From Saccoglossus kowalevskii (taxonomy: Eukaryota > Hemichordata > Enteropneusta > Harrimaniidae), in NCBI RefSeq assembly GCF_000003605.2, contig NW_003143305.1, forward strand, positions 320,959 to 344,163: DNA of 23,205 nt, read 5' to 3'. Under the pieces are notes generated by a model that saw only the letters and a list, made by a program, of their open reading frames with translations, ran no database searches and was not told the DNA's origin. This document shows, in pieces, positions 10,091-19,229 of this stretch. How positions within the stretch are numbered: position 1 is the stretch's first letter; every line of letters begins with the position of its first letter. Position numbers and translations under genes: made by a program.

Positions 10091-11733
10091 TGGTTTTGTG
10101 CAGCATAATCTGTTTTGGTTTTGTCAATTATTTCGGTAATTCCACCTTTGTAATTTTGAATCTTCAATAAGTTTACATTTGATTTCCAAATCCCGGGACC
10201 GCGAACATGCAAATAGGTGCTACGAATGGGCATTTATGTCGGTGATTAAATTTACCAAAGATTCACATCAGTGTTAGCTTTTCTATGCGAGTCTTTCACC
10301 CGACTTTGAGATAATTTGACATTTTGGTCACACATTGCAAAACATATACAGCAGACTCCTTTGAAATAGGGTCAAAAAATAGTAAACCAATATGATGCTT
10401 CAGCAAAATCAATGTCTAATAGTATAAATCATGGAGAATTCTGGGTAATTTATAGTGATGTGTGGTATGTTGGTCATATATTGTTCATGGTATGTTGCAA
10501 TAAACACGTGATCTGTTGATACTAGTTCTGTTCTACTTACTATCTTCGTATATATTTACGGTTTCTGTGTTCACATATAAATGTGACTCAGTCCCCTTTT
10601 ACATATAATTTTTGTAATTCATCTTGCATTAGGATAAATTTCTACTGAACCTCCCCTCATCTCAGATTCCTACGACCGACCCCCTTGGCGATAAATAATG
10701 AGGGATCCCTTAACATAGCGTAAGTTTTAATTTGATTTGAATATTTAACAATGTGTGAAACAACACGTGTGTCTATTTCACTTTAATTTTTCACGAGCAG
10801 AGTAATACAATTTTCATTGTAGTTTTATCGCAAACAGGAAACATAAAATACAAGAAGCTATCATCAGCTTCGATGACAACTGGAATATCGTAAGATGATT
10901 TCAATCTAGTGTGTCGATACGCATTTGGGAATGCTCGGTTCTCCAGAACTTTACAAATTAAAAAACTAAAAAGTTACTTCTGCTAAGTTAATGGGATTAC
11001 GATTTCAATGATGAAATGACAATTTAGGACTAGTTACCAGGTTGAGGACAACTTTGGATGCAGGTAATTTGTTAGATAGCATCTATGATGTCATATCATA
11101 ATTTAAGTATAATGGTATATTTCACAACTATACAATTTCATCTAGTCGTTCAGCAAGTTGTGACAGTTTGTCATTCTTTTTTAGCACACATGATGTTCTA
11201 TTTTTTTTATTTCAGAGTAATGGTCCATCGCCAATTAAATGTGATGGTCCCCAAATAAGTACTCAAAACACGGTCACCTGATATTATATATAGTTATGTT
11301 TTTTGAGATGTGAAATGCAAAAGCAATCTGATTTATAGTAAACAGATATATTAGACTTGTGCTGTTTATATTGCTACAATAAACTGAACAAGACACACAC
11401 AGTGTACGAAGTAAAGAAGGGACTTTTCATTGCAAAGCACTTGAAAGCAGGCTCTAAAGTACTCTAAACTGAAATCTTATAATAAGTTAATTAACTAATA
11501 AATTTTATAGAACACAATGAGGGAGGAAATTGATGGGTAAAATAGTTTTGAGCCACAGTCAGTTAACAATGAGGTGACGACATAGCATACAAATAACCGA
11601 TAGAGGGCGCTAGGTAGCTGAAAGGAAACAAACTGCCCGTGGCTATAGCTAGTAATTACCCAAATGTATGTCATATGTATCTAAGAAATTTGTCATGTTT
11701 GCTGAACACATACGCACAAAGTTTGGAAGAAAG
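10091..11733. other. Gene-free interval, nothing recognised
   Basis: AT-rich sequence without an open frame, tRNA, hairpin or repeat that I can support. A plus-strand frame at 11639-11851 runs through a 19-base T tract (11734-11752) and is not credible as a gene. Confidence 0.5.
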
Positions 11734-11877
11734 TTTTTTTTTTTTTTTTTTTGCAAGACTGCACCTGAGAGGAGTTTCCAAAGTTCCCCAGAACAAACTG
11801 ATGTATGTGATGAATAAGTTAAAGAAAACTGGCTATATGATTCAATTTTAGTCTTAAGGGCGTGTTATGCTGTGATA

Positions 11878-12264
11878 ACCAGTTTATAAGGTAAGCCCAG
11901 TTTATAAGGTAAACAGGATAAAGCCCAGTTTATAAGGTAAACCAAGATATAGCCCAGTTTATAAGGTAAACCAGGATAGAGCCCAGTTTATAAGGTAAAC
12001 CAGGATAAAGCCCAGTTTATAAGGTAAACCAGGATAAAGCCCAGTTTATAAGGTAAACCAGGATAAAGCCCAGTTTATAAGGTAAACCAGGATAAAGCCC
12101 AGTTTATAAGGTAAACCAGGATATAGCCCAGTTTATAAGGTAAACCAGGATAAAGCCCAGTTTATAAGGTAAACCAGGATATAGCCCAGTTTATAAGGTA
12201 AACCAGGATAAAGCCCAATTTATAAGGTAAACCAGGATATAGCCCAGTTTATAAGGTAAACCAG
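11878..12264 (+). repeat. 29-bp minisatellite, 14 copies
   Basis: Fourteen occurrences of a unit with core CAGTTTATAAGGTAAACC and tail AGGATAAAGCC. The first copy lacks its tail, the second is 28 bp, most are exactly 29 bp, and the last is truncated. Copies 5-8 end in GATAAAG. From copy 9 to 13 the tail alternates GATATAG and GATAAAG, giving a 58-bp higher-order period. One copy has CAATTTAT in place of CAGTTTAT. Each unit contains AAG|GTAAAC, close to a 5' splice-site consensus in plus orientation. Confidence 0.97.
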
Positions 12265-12309
12265 TTACTCGTAGGCCGTTTCAATTACACTATTGACAAA
12301 TAGATGGCA

Positions 12310-12790
12310 TACACTTAGCTAATTATTTAAATTGCATGGATTGCAGCCTGGAACTAATCAGGTCCATGGTACCTTCTAGAACACTTATATGTACACACTT
12401 TCATTGGAATCTAATTTATGATTTCAGCTTTTATTTTGAGCTGAAACAAAACATGCCTTTAGAGTATCTTAGACCATAAATGTACCGTTTCTGAGACATC
12501 AATGGAAACCTTAAATATTCATGGATTTCAACAACAAAAAATACCCATGAGCACATATGTAACAAAATTCATTGAAATCTGTTGAAGGGTACTTTGAGAT
12601 ATCAGTGGAAAAGCTGAAAATTTGCCAATTATTATGCAATTAATATACACAAAACAGCCTGAAACTTGACAAATAAGTATGCAATTAATATGCAAGAATT
12701 TCAACCATATGTGTACAAAGTTTCAGCTAAATCCTATGAGTGGTTCCCGAGATGTCAATGAAACATACATACACACATATGATTGTAGGA
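12310..12790 (-). repeat. Second copy of the modular AT-rich repeat, inverted
   Basis: Read on the minus strand from 12790 it begins with a GTGTGTATGTATG leader. It then repeats modules with ACATCTCGGGAACCACT, TTTAGCTGAAACTTTGTACA and CATATTAATTGCATA, the same order of elements as the plus-strand repeat at 7020-7760. Homology is judged by eye and the divergence is high. Confidence 0.45.
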
Positions 12791-12959
12791 CGTTTCGACC
12801 CCAGTTATTTTCATGGAAAACGTTTCGACCGTTGTTGCTTTTCGTACGATAGTAAAATAGTTTTGGTTATGAAAGTTTTATGTGTTACAAGCATGCCATG
12901 TTTTTATTGCAATCAACTAAGGTAAGTTAGAGACATGCTCCGGAACATCATTTGTTAAT

Positions 12960-13110
12960 ATAAAATCCGGCCATTTTGAATCTGATCTGAAAAATATTGT
13001 GGTCTCATCATGTTCAATGTATGCACCAAATTTGAACAATAGCTGTCTATTTATGAACTTGATCAGTCGAAGCATGTGCAAGATATGGCTGGTTACGGAA
13101 CAGACATACA
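12960..13110 (+). repeat. Dispersed motif shared with an intron at 17620-17760
   Basis: GATCAGTCGAAGCATGTGCA followed by AGATATGGCTGG matches AATCAGTCTAGGCATGTCCA followed by AGATACAGGTG near 17717-17750, in the same orientation. In both places it sits downstream of a GGCCATTTTGAATC- or GGCTGCCATCTTATC-like stretch. This suggests two fragments of one dispersed non-coding element. Confidence 0.45.
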
Positions 13111-13196
13111 CATAAATGGCATATTCCACAATGCCCCATTTTAGACTGCACCCAACCAGGGACTAATTAACTCATTTAAAATATAGTACTGCAGAT

Positions 13197-13382
13197 TACT
13201 GTAGAATAATTTATTTTCACTGAAGGGATTATTCCGTGTAAGTAAAATCCAGCGAATATACTTTTTTTCCTATATTTCACATTAAACTCATCAAAAATCA
13301 GTGAAAATAAATTCCATACAAAACGCCCAAAAAGCCTTTTCAGCGAAAATTAATTCCAGCGAAAATAAAGTATTCCACAGTA
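13197..13382 (+). mobile_element. MITE copy A, about 186 bp with TA ends
   Basis: Starts TACTGTAGAATAATTTATTT and ends AAAGTATTCCACAGTA. The ends are inverted repeats of each other (TACTGTRGAATA), with further similarity inward through TTCACTGAA and TTCGCTGAA. TA at both edges is what a Tc1/mariner-type insertion would leave. There is no coding capacity, so it is non-autonomous. Confidence 0.7.
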
Positions 13383-13552
13383 TTTTATATAAGTTGGAAT
13401 TAGGTGTGTTTTGTATGGAATTTATTTTTACTCATTTTTGACGAGTTGAATGTAAAATATAGGAAAAAAGATATATTCGTTGGATTTTATTTTCACTGAA
13501 TCAGTCCTTCAGCGAAAACTAAATCCAAGCGAAATCAAAGTATTTTACAGTA
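13383..13552 (-). mobile_element. MITE copy B, inverted against copy A, one end lost
   Basis: Read on the minus strand from 13552 it starts TACTGTAAAATACTTTGAT. It follows copy A through AATAAAATCCAACGAATATA, TTTTTTCCTATATTTTACAT and AATAAATTCCATACAAAAC, then diverges before the far end. Copies A and B together form a foldback of about 350 bp. Confidence 0.7.
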
Positions 13553-14784
13553 ACTCTACTATGAAGATGATCACATTGTGATAATCACAAGTTTCTAATC
13601 CAGATTTCCAACAGTTGACACATGTAGTGCTAAATGCTCCCTCTTTTCGAAATGCACAACATCAGTTCTTGAATACATCTTTCCTTCATTGATTTGACCA
13701 TGTACCAATTATAATTCAGTTTTTGTTGCTCTGTATACATTAATTTTCCCACATGAGCAAAATATAAGTCACTGGTATATTTACATAGCGATTGAACTTG
13801 GCAATGAATGGGAAAACATAAAACAAAACATCCTGTAGAGCCACTCTCACAAAATCTCTGTTCATTGATCAGAAAGAAAAAAAGTATCTTTCAGACAACC
13901 AATGATCTTCCAGTAGTGCAATTTAGTGACCAAATGCATCCTTGGGTAAATTTTCGAAGAGCTCTGCCAAACCATACTAAAGACATAAAACCAGGTAAAG
14001 TTTTTTAGGCAGCAAAGGTACAGATATGTTGACAGCTTAAGGAGGGTTGTTTTACTGCACTGCATACATGCATGGCCAGACATACACAGTGTAATGGCCA
14101 AAAACTCAATTTCAAATCCCACAAAATGGCTCCAGACAAACAAACTTTGCTTTTGCCCTACTAAAAGCCAGAAGACAAAGGTCTGATTGTAACTGTATAA
14201 GGGATTCAACGGTACACCGAGCTCAACAACATACAAATAAAGACAATGCAAAAGAAATGAATGAAATACTAATGTAATAATTTTCAAAATTTACATCAAC
14301 ATGACAACAAATACTTGTAACCATATTGTTCTCATAATTATCATTCATTGCAAAAATAGTAAGATGACAGGTTCAAGACAAAATACAAAAATATCAGTAC
14401 GAAAAGTTTTAAAAAAGTAATGTGTGTACAAAGTGACTAAACCACAGTAGCACCTGAAGTGCTCTCTCTCTCTCTCTCTCTCTCGCGAAAGATTATTCAT
14501 GTACTTAATATCAAGCTGTATTGGATATCATGGCAGTGTATGCTATTGATAATTTGCATGATTATCAATAATAGATTTCACAGTTCATTAGCAACTTATC
14601 TGCAATATAAGTCATGTATATCTAACTTGAGATTCATCAACGGCTAGAATGATTTGAACAATTGAAAAGGACGACCATGCAGGCATGGTTAATATTAGAA
14701 ATTCTGGATATAAAAAAAAATCAAAATAAAAAAATTTCCAATCTTTAAAATCAAAATAAAAATAAATTATGGTGAATCATTTTT
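13553..14784 (-). other. 3' flank and probable 3' UTR of the coiled-coil gene
   Basis: Sequence downstream of the TAG stop. I find no AATAAA or ATTAAA on the minus strand in this 1.2-kb stretch. The first AATAAA after the stop is at 13491-13486, inside MITE copy B. A 141-codon minus-strand frame (13862-14287) has UTR-like composition, rich in Leu, Phe, Tyr and Cys and with no domain, so it was not called. A 7-bp hairpin (ACCATGC, 2-base loop, 14674-14689) and A-rich direct repeats (14709-14765) are also present. Confidence 0.45.
14462..14484. repeat. (CT)n microsatellite
   Basis: An uninterrupted CT dinucleotide tract of about 23 bp. Confidence 0.9.
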
Positions 14785-14982
14785 CTATTGAACTTTGCAA
14801 TCTTCTTTGCCTTTGCCTTGCCCTTGTTGTTTGCGCAAGGCTTTCTGCTCAGGTGATTTCTTCAGACTTAGTGAGCGCTGTGCAGTTCCCATACGATTAC
14901 CTCTCTTTGTGGGTTCTGCAGTTAAAACCTTCTTGGGACTGTTTGTCACAGTTGTCAAAGCCGCACTTTCCACCGATGGGTT
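14785..14982 (-). CDS. CENP-F-like coiled-coil protein, last exon (CaaX end)
   Basis: Last coding exon, 65 residues and a TAG stop at 14787-14785. The acceptor TTTCAG at 14983 gives phase 0. The peptide begins NPSVESAALTTVTNSPKK, continues through the basic stretch PTKRGNRMGTAQRSLSLKK, and ends GKGKEDCKVQ. Cys-Lys-Val-Gln at the extreme C-terminus is a CaaX box with terminal Gln, a form read by farnesyltransferase. From memory, vertebrate CENP-F ends in the same CKVQ and CENP-E in CKTQ, and farnesylation helps place them at the nuclear envelope and kinetochore. The exon is compositionally distinct from the coiled coil upstream, being Ser/Thr/Lys/Arg rich with several SP sites. A CENP-F orthologue is the favoured reading. 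Another prenylated coiled-coil protein is possible. Confidence 0.82.
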   Translation of the reverse strand, partial: NPSVESAALTTVTNSPKKVLTAEPTKRGNRMGTAQRSLSLKKSPEQKALRKQQGQGKGKEDCKVQ

Positions 14983-15301
14983 CTGAAACAAATGAAGATG
15001 CAACCAAATTAAGCATGATTTGATTTTTGATGGTCCGCCTCTCTTTGCAGTAAATTAAGTATAAAAAGTTACATCAGTGAGGTTGACATGTAAAATAAAC
15101 TAAAATTTAATCAAATCACAAATTGTTAATACATGTAACTCATAGATCCTATGATGTGACCTTCTAATTTCTAAAAACTGTATTTTATTTTGTGTATTTC
15201 TTTTCAAAGCTCAGTTTTGATGACATTTTGACTGACAGCTGATATACACTATGTTGCTTTGAGGCTGAAACAATAAGTTTGGTTGGCTGTAAACAATACT
15301 G

Positions 15302-15743
15302 TAGACAGTTCTCGGGCCTAATAAAGAGTCACTTATTTTCAAACGCCGTAAGCGTTATAATGAAATGCCGACGGCATTTTTCAAGCAAGGGATGCAAGAC
15401 CCGGGAGAATTGTTATAGCATGTAAACGCCCTCATTAGGTAGAAATTGCCTGGTGGTGTTCCTGCTGAGACCTGTCACTCAAACTACGTCATACACCGAT
15501 CAACCAAATATGAGCGAAACGGGTCACCAATAAACAGGAGGTAGTAGTAGTTTGAGTGACAAGTTTCAAGACGAACATCACCGGGCAATTTCCATGTAAT
15601 GCCGCATGAGGGCGTTTACATGCTATAACAGTTTCTCGGCCTTACGGCCTCCGCTTGAAATGCCTTTGGCATTTTGTTAACATGCCTACGGCGTTTGAAA
15701 ATCAGTGACTATTTATTAGGCCAGAGAACTGTTGACAGTCTAG
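15302..15743. mobile_element. Long foldback element, about 440 bp, in the last intron
   Basis: Two arms of about 190-200 bp (15302-15495 and 15545-15743) are inverted repeats of each other. They include a perfect 25-bp match (15411-15435 against 15606-15630) and GTCACTCAAACTAC near the centre. The tips both read TAGAC inward. CAATACTG occurs directly outside the left tip (15294-15301) and again one base beyond the right tip (15744-15751), a likely 7-8 bp target duplication. Eight-base duplications with TAGnn-like tips suggest a hAT-type non-autonomous element (inference). The arms carry nested small palindromes: AAATGCCG-A-CGGCATTT at 15363-15379, GGCC-TTAC-GGCC at 15638-15649 and AAATGCC-TTT-GGCATTT at 15658-15674. 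There is no coding capacity. Confidence 0.85.
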
Positions 15744-15839
15744 CAATACTGCAAAAATCAATCAATTTACACATGGGAATGTTATAAAGATCAGACTGAT
15801 TTAATAGCAGGATTGAGGTAGATGAGTTTATTCACTTAC

Positions 15840-16090
15840 GGTGGCCATTCTGGCTGAGCTGTGACTGCGTGTTACCCTACGAGCTGGTGGTTTCACTTTG
15901 ACGTCCGACGACTGCTGATGATGATCCTGGCTCCTCAGTCTGTGGTGATTGGTGGGAACTGTGAGTGAATCAGCAGAAACTTTCTTGGCTTGCGTACTAG
16001 ATGCAACTGCAGATAACAATGGCGATGAGGATGATAACACAGTTGATTGGTGAAGATTTTGACTGCTAGCATCACAGCCATTCTCAGACA
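15840..16090 (-). CDS. CENP-F-like coiled-coil protein, penultimate exon
   Basis: 251-bp exon. The acceptor CTACATAG precedes 16090 and the donor ACC|GTAAGTG follows 15840. It opens in phase 1, completing a GTG codon with the G left by the upstream exon, and closes in phase 0. The product is a low-complexity Ser/Thr/His/Gln-rich linker: SENGCDASSQNLHQSTVLSS, an Ala/Ser stretch, a His/Gln patch, then the basic KPPARRVTRSHSSARMAT. No coiled coil is present. The composition fits the disordered, basic, phosphorylatable C-terminal tail of kinetochore or nuclear-matrix proteins. Phase agreement on both sides makes this exon firm although no domain is recognisable. Confidence 0.85.
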
Positions 16091-16329
16091 CTATGTAGAA
16101 AAAATAAAAGCATTAATGAGATTTTAATCCAAGACTTTTTTCTCAGATTTCCAGAGTGTGTCAGTACTATTTCACAACTTTGGTTATTTCCCGTTTTTGT
16201 CAATGTGATAATTATAGCAGCTTGTTACGAGATTTACGCTTTTTATCCAAATGACACTTGGTGATTTTAAAAGACAGTATAAAAATAAAAGTTTCACAGC
16301 CCATACATGTTTTTTCTTATGACACTCAC

Positions 16330-17398
16330 CTTTATTGACATCATCTGAGTCTTTAATTTCAAGCTTTTTATGTTCCACATGTTTTAGAACAGCTTTATTG
16401 TCATCCACTTTTCCACTGAAATGCTTAGCACGCTTTGACTCTTGGGATGTAGACGGACTCCTTGAACGTTTACTGCTCCTTGGCTCCTCTGTTTTTCTTT
16501 CCACTTCAGCATTTTGTGTATCCCTTTTAGGCATTTTCTGAGTTTCTACTGCAGGTGAGCGTCGACTAAGACTTCTCCTTTTAGTAGATAGTCGAGTCTT
16601 TCTAATGTCTTGGGGAGTTAAATTCTGTGTTGATTCTGGCAATTTCTCAACTCTCACTTCACAGGGAACCATTGGACTACTAATTGTGGTTTTTTCAACT
16701 TTTTCGCTCTTGTTTGTACAGGACATTGAATCCATACTTTTATGTCCCTGTGTTGATTTCAATTGATGCGCAAGTAGCATCACTCTGGTTTTTAAGCTCT
16801 CATTCAGACCTTCAGTCTTCTTAAATTTCTTGATCAAATTGTAATACTTCTCCATACTGCTACTGGCTTCTTTCTCCTTAGATGCCAACTTATCGTCCAT
16901 ATCTTTCAGCAGCTTTTGCAAATGCTCAACTTTTTCCCGATCCCCACCAGTTTCACTTTCGTTATTTTTATTGGCTTCAATCTTGGATATATGACTGCGC
17001 ATCGATGACAAGTCTTTTTCTAATCTTTTAGCATTATTCATTGCCAATTGTAATTTTCCCTGCAGGTATGCCTTGTCTTTCTGTAGTGCCTCAACCTTAG
17101 CTTTCAGTTTATTATCATCTACATCATTCGGTACTGTTGTAGTTTTTAGATCCCCCTGAAGTTTGTTGAATTCTGCTTCTACTTTAACTCTCATAGTTTT
17201 CTCTTCGGCAAGTTCCCCTCGTAATTTAGAGCACTGCGTTTCAAGTTTCTTGATCTCCCGAGTGTGTTGCTGGCTGGGTGACCCTTCAACTTCAAGCCGT
17301 TTCAGTTTAATGGTGACATTCTTCATGGTTTGCTTAGCTTTCTCTTCGGATAACTTAAGCTGCTCACATTTGGATTTCAAACTATTAATTTCTTCCTC
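16330..17398 (-). CDS. CENP-F-like coiled-coil protein, coil-to-tail exon
   Basis: 1069-bp exon between the acceptor CACCAG (before 17398) and the donor AAAG|GTGAGT (after 16330), phase 0 in and phase 1 out. The first two thirds are coiled coil: EEEINSLKSKCEQLKLSEEK and on through KYYNLIKKFKKTEGLNESLK. Gly/Ser/Pro-bearing breaks occur at EGSPSQQH and NKNNESETGG. The last third leaves the coil and becomes basic and SP/SR-rich: RKTRLSTKRRSLSRRSP, KMPKRD, then SSKRSRSPSTSQESKRAK, which looks like a bipartite nuclear localisation signal. Coiled coil, then nuclear signal, then CaaX matches the overall plan of CENP-F. Assignment within this exon alone would be impossible. Confidence 0.9.
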
Positions 17399-18198
17399 CT
17401 GGTGAAAAAAACAAAACAAGAAAGTTTATACTACTGGTATTGTACAGCAGTATTCAATAAAAGAAAGTGGCCGTTAGTCGACCATTTAGAGCCAAATCTG
17501 TAAAACAAAATGATGTGCATCAATGTCCCGTACTGTCTGTCTGTCTGTCTGTATCAACTAGATCTATCTATACATAACTGAGATCTGGTTCTGGAATGAC
17601 GAAAAATGCTTGATTTTGATAATTTTTTAGCACAAAAATGGCTGCCATCTTATCAGATTGTGAAACGAATCGTACATATGCAGACCTAGATGTGTGATAT
17701 ATGTGTGAAGTTTAAACGTAATCAGTCTAGGCATGTCCAAGATACAGGTGTGAATGCATGCACAGATGGACAAACAAAAAACAATCTGTTAGATCTTGTT
17801 TTGGAACAGGGACTAATTTTAAATATCGATACACCCAAATTTTGCCATTCAGAATCAGTACATTTGGCAACAAGGAAAATAAATTTAGAAATTGATTTAT
17901 GATTTGAACATTCCCTGAAAGATACTAAGCATGCTACTATAACAACTTATACATCATCTGAAAGCTTGGATATAAGGGAATACGATAGTGCATATGCAGG
18001 ATGCTATTGTTTTTTTAATTTTGATATTCTGACTATTGAAAACATGTGATTGACCTGTGATGTAACACTATAGGCTAGATTGACCATGTATCGGTGCTAC
18101 AGTCAGCAATTTTCGATGTGAATCCCATTCTACGAACAACAAGCGTAACAAATACAATTGTGGTGCTTTAATTTAAGTCACAGTAATATAGTTCTTAC
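17399..18198 (-). other. 800-bp intron with fragments of repeats
   Basis: GT-AG intron between phase-0 exons. It contains (CTGT)5 at 17533-17552 and the dispersed motif shared with 12960-13110. No missed exon was seen. Confidence 0.75.
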
Positions 18199-18369
18199 CA
18201 TGTTTTCACTTTCTGCAGTAACGCTGGTTAATTTGTCTTCAACTTGCTGGACAGTTAGCACCAATGCATCCCTTTGTGTGGTGATATCGCCAATCACAGT
18301 CTTCTGTTCTGTTAACTGTTTCTCCACATTTGTCACTTTATTCTTGTAAGTCTCTAATTCTGCATCATA
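18199..18369 (-). CDS. CENP-F-like coiled-coil protein, 57-codon coil exon
   Basis: 171-bp exon with the acceptor ACTCCCCAG before 18369 and the donor ATG|GTAAGA after 18199, phase 0 at both ends. It encodes YDAELETYKNKVTNVEKQLT, then EQKTVIGDITTQRDALVLTV, then QQVEDKLTSVTAESENM, a coiled coil with hydrophobic residues on a 3-4 spacing. A symmetric exon (171 = 57 x 3) could be skipped without breaking the frame. The 381-bp intron to the next exon (18370-18750) shows nothing else. Confidence 0.88.
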
Positions 18370-18750
18370 CTGGGGAGTTAAAATGTAACAATTATAGACT
18401 GCTAGTGTAGTGGTGGTTACATTGGACTCGTGATTGGTAGACCTAATTCTACCTGGCATTGAACACTAGAGGAGTGTGCATTAAATAATCATAATAATAT
18501 TATGATAGAAAACTCATCAGACACCTATGTCGTCCCAATAGTGGAGTATATTTCTGAGGCAGCACATGTACCATCAACACTGCTTCCTTGCATAAAATAT
18601 TTAAAAAACAAAACAAAAACCCTCTATCAAAGCACAAATGGCAGTTAGTAGGGCACAATTTTCAAATATTTGCCAGTGATTTCATCTCAACAGACAAAGG
18701 CTACCCGGTACTTGCTACTCAACATTTAATATCAATAAAACCAGTATTAC

Positions 18751-18927
18751 CTTTTCTTGCATGCGGGTTATTTCTTCTTTACTGTGGATCTCTAAATCAG
18801 CAAGTTTTTGTTCGTACTTCGCAATCTCAGTCTGTAGTGCAGCTTTGGAATCAATTAGCTCCTTGTGTTTCTGCTGCAAAGTCTTCTCCACGTCAGATTT
18901 CTCACTTGTAATTTCATCTAATGACAA
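18751..18927 (-). CDS. CENP-F-like coiled-coil protein, 59-codon coil exon
   Basis: 177-bp exon, phase 0 at both ends, with the donor AAG|GTAATA after 18751. The acceptor before 18927 is CAAAG, a less common AAG acceptor with a pyrimidine tract (TGTTTTTCATTGCATTC). The next AG inward would break the frame. It encodes LSLDEITSEKSDVEKTLQQK, then HKELIDSKAALQTEIAKYEQ, then KLADLEIHSKEEITRMQEK, a clear coiled coil continuing the heptads of the neighbouring exons. Like the next exon downstream it is frame-neutral and could be alternatively used. Confidence 0.85.
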
Positions 18928-19130
18928 CTTTGAATGCAATGAAAAACATCATAGTGTTTAATGCATGTATAAAGCAAAAACAAGATGTTTTAAATACCGT
19001 ACAACTAACTCTGATGCAAAAAAAAACTTAAAAACATTTGTTTTGTAGAGTTTGTGTAAGTACAGCTCCTTTGAACATGACAGCATGATGGAGTCTGGGG
19101 CTATGTACTTTATTCCTTATCATTAGACAG

Positions 19131-19217
19131 TACTGTAAAGTACCCGTTACACCATTTTCACTTGGAGTTTATTTTGGCTACTTTCACTGAAAGAATGATT
19201 CAGTGAAAATAAAATCC
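19131..19217 (+). mobile_element. MITE copy C, solo end next to the exon donor
   Basis: Starts TACTGTAAAGTAC and includes TTTCACTGAAAG and GATTCAGTGAAAATAAAATC. It matches the outer 65-85 bp of the MITE pair at 13197-13552 (closest to copy B read on the minus strand). It is cut off after AAAATCC. It ends 12 bp from the GT donor of the 4-kb coiled-coil exon (donor GT at 19229-19228). Confidence 0.7.
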
Positions 19218-19229
19218 TGTGACACCTAC

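Noticed and set aside
11878-12264. CRISPR-like array
   Set aside because: The 29-bp units are directly adjacent with no unique spacers, and the context is animal genomic DNA.
13862-14287. 141-codon minus-strand open frame downstream of the coiled-coil gene
   Set aside because: No domain, signal or conserved motif. Composition (Leu, Phe, Tyr, Cys, Trp) is that of AT-rich UTR, and it lies in the probable 3' UTR of the same strand.
17690-17902. 70-codon plus-strand frame within an intron (VKFKRNQSRHVQDTG...)
   Set aside because: It overlaps the dispersed non-coding motif shared with 12960-13110 and shows no coding features beyond being open.
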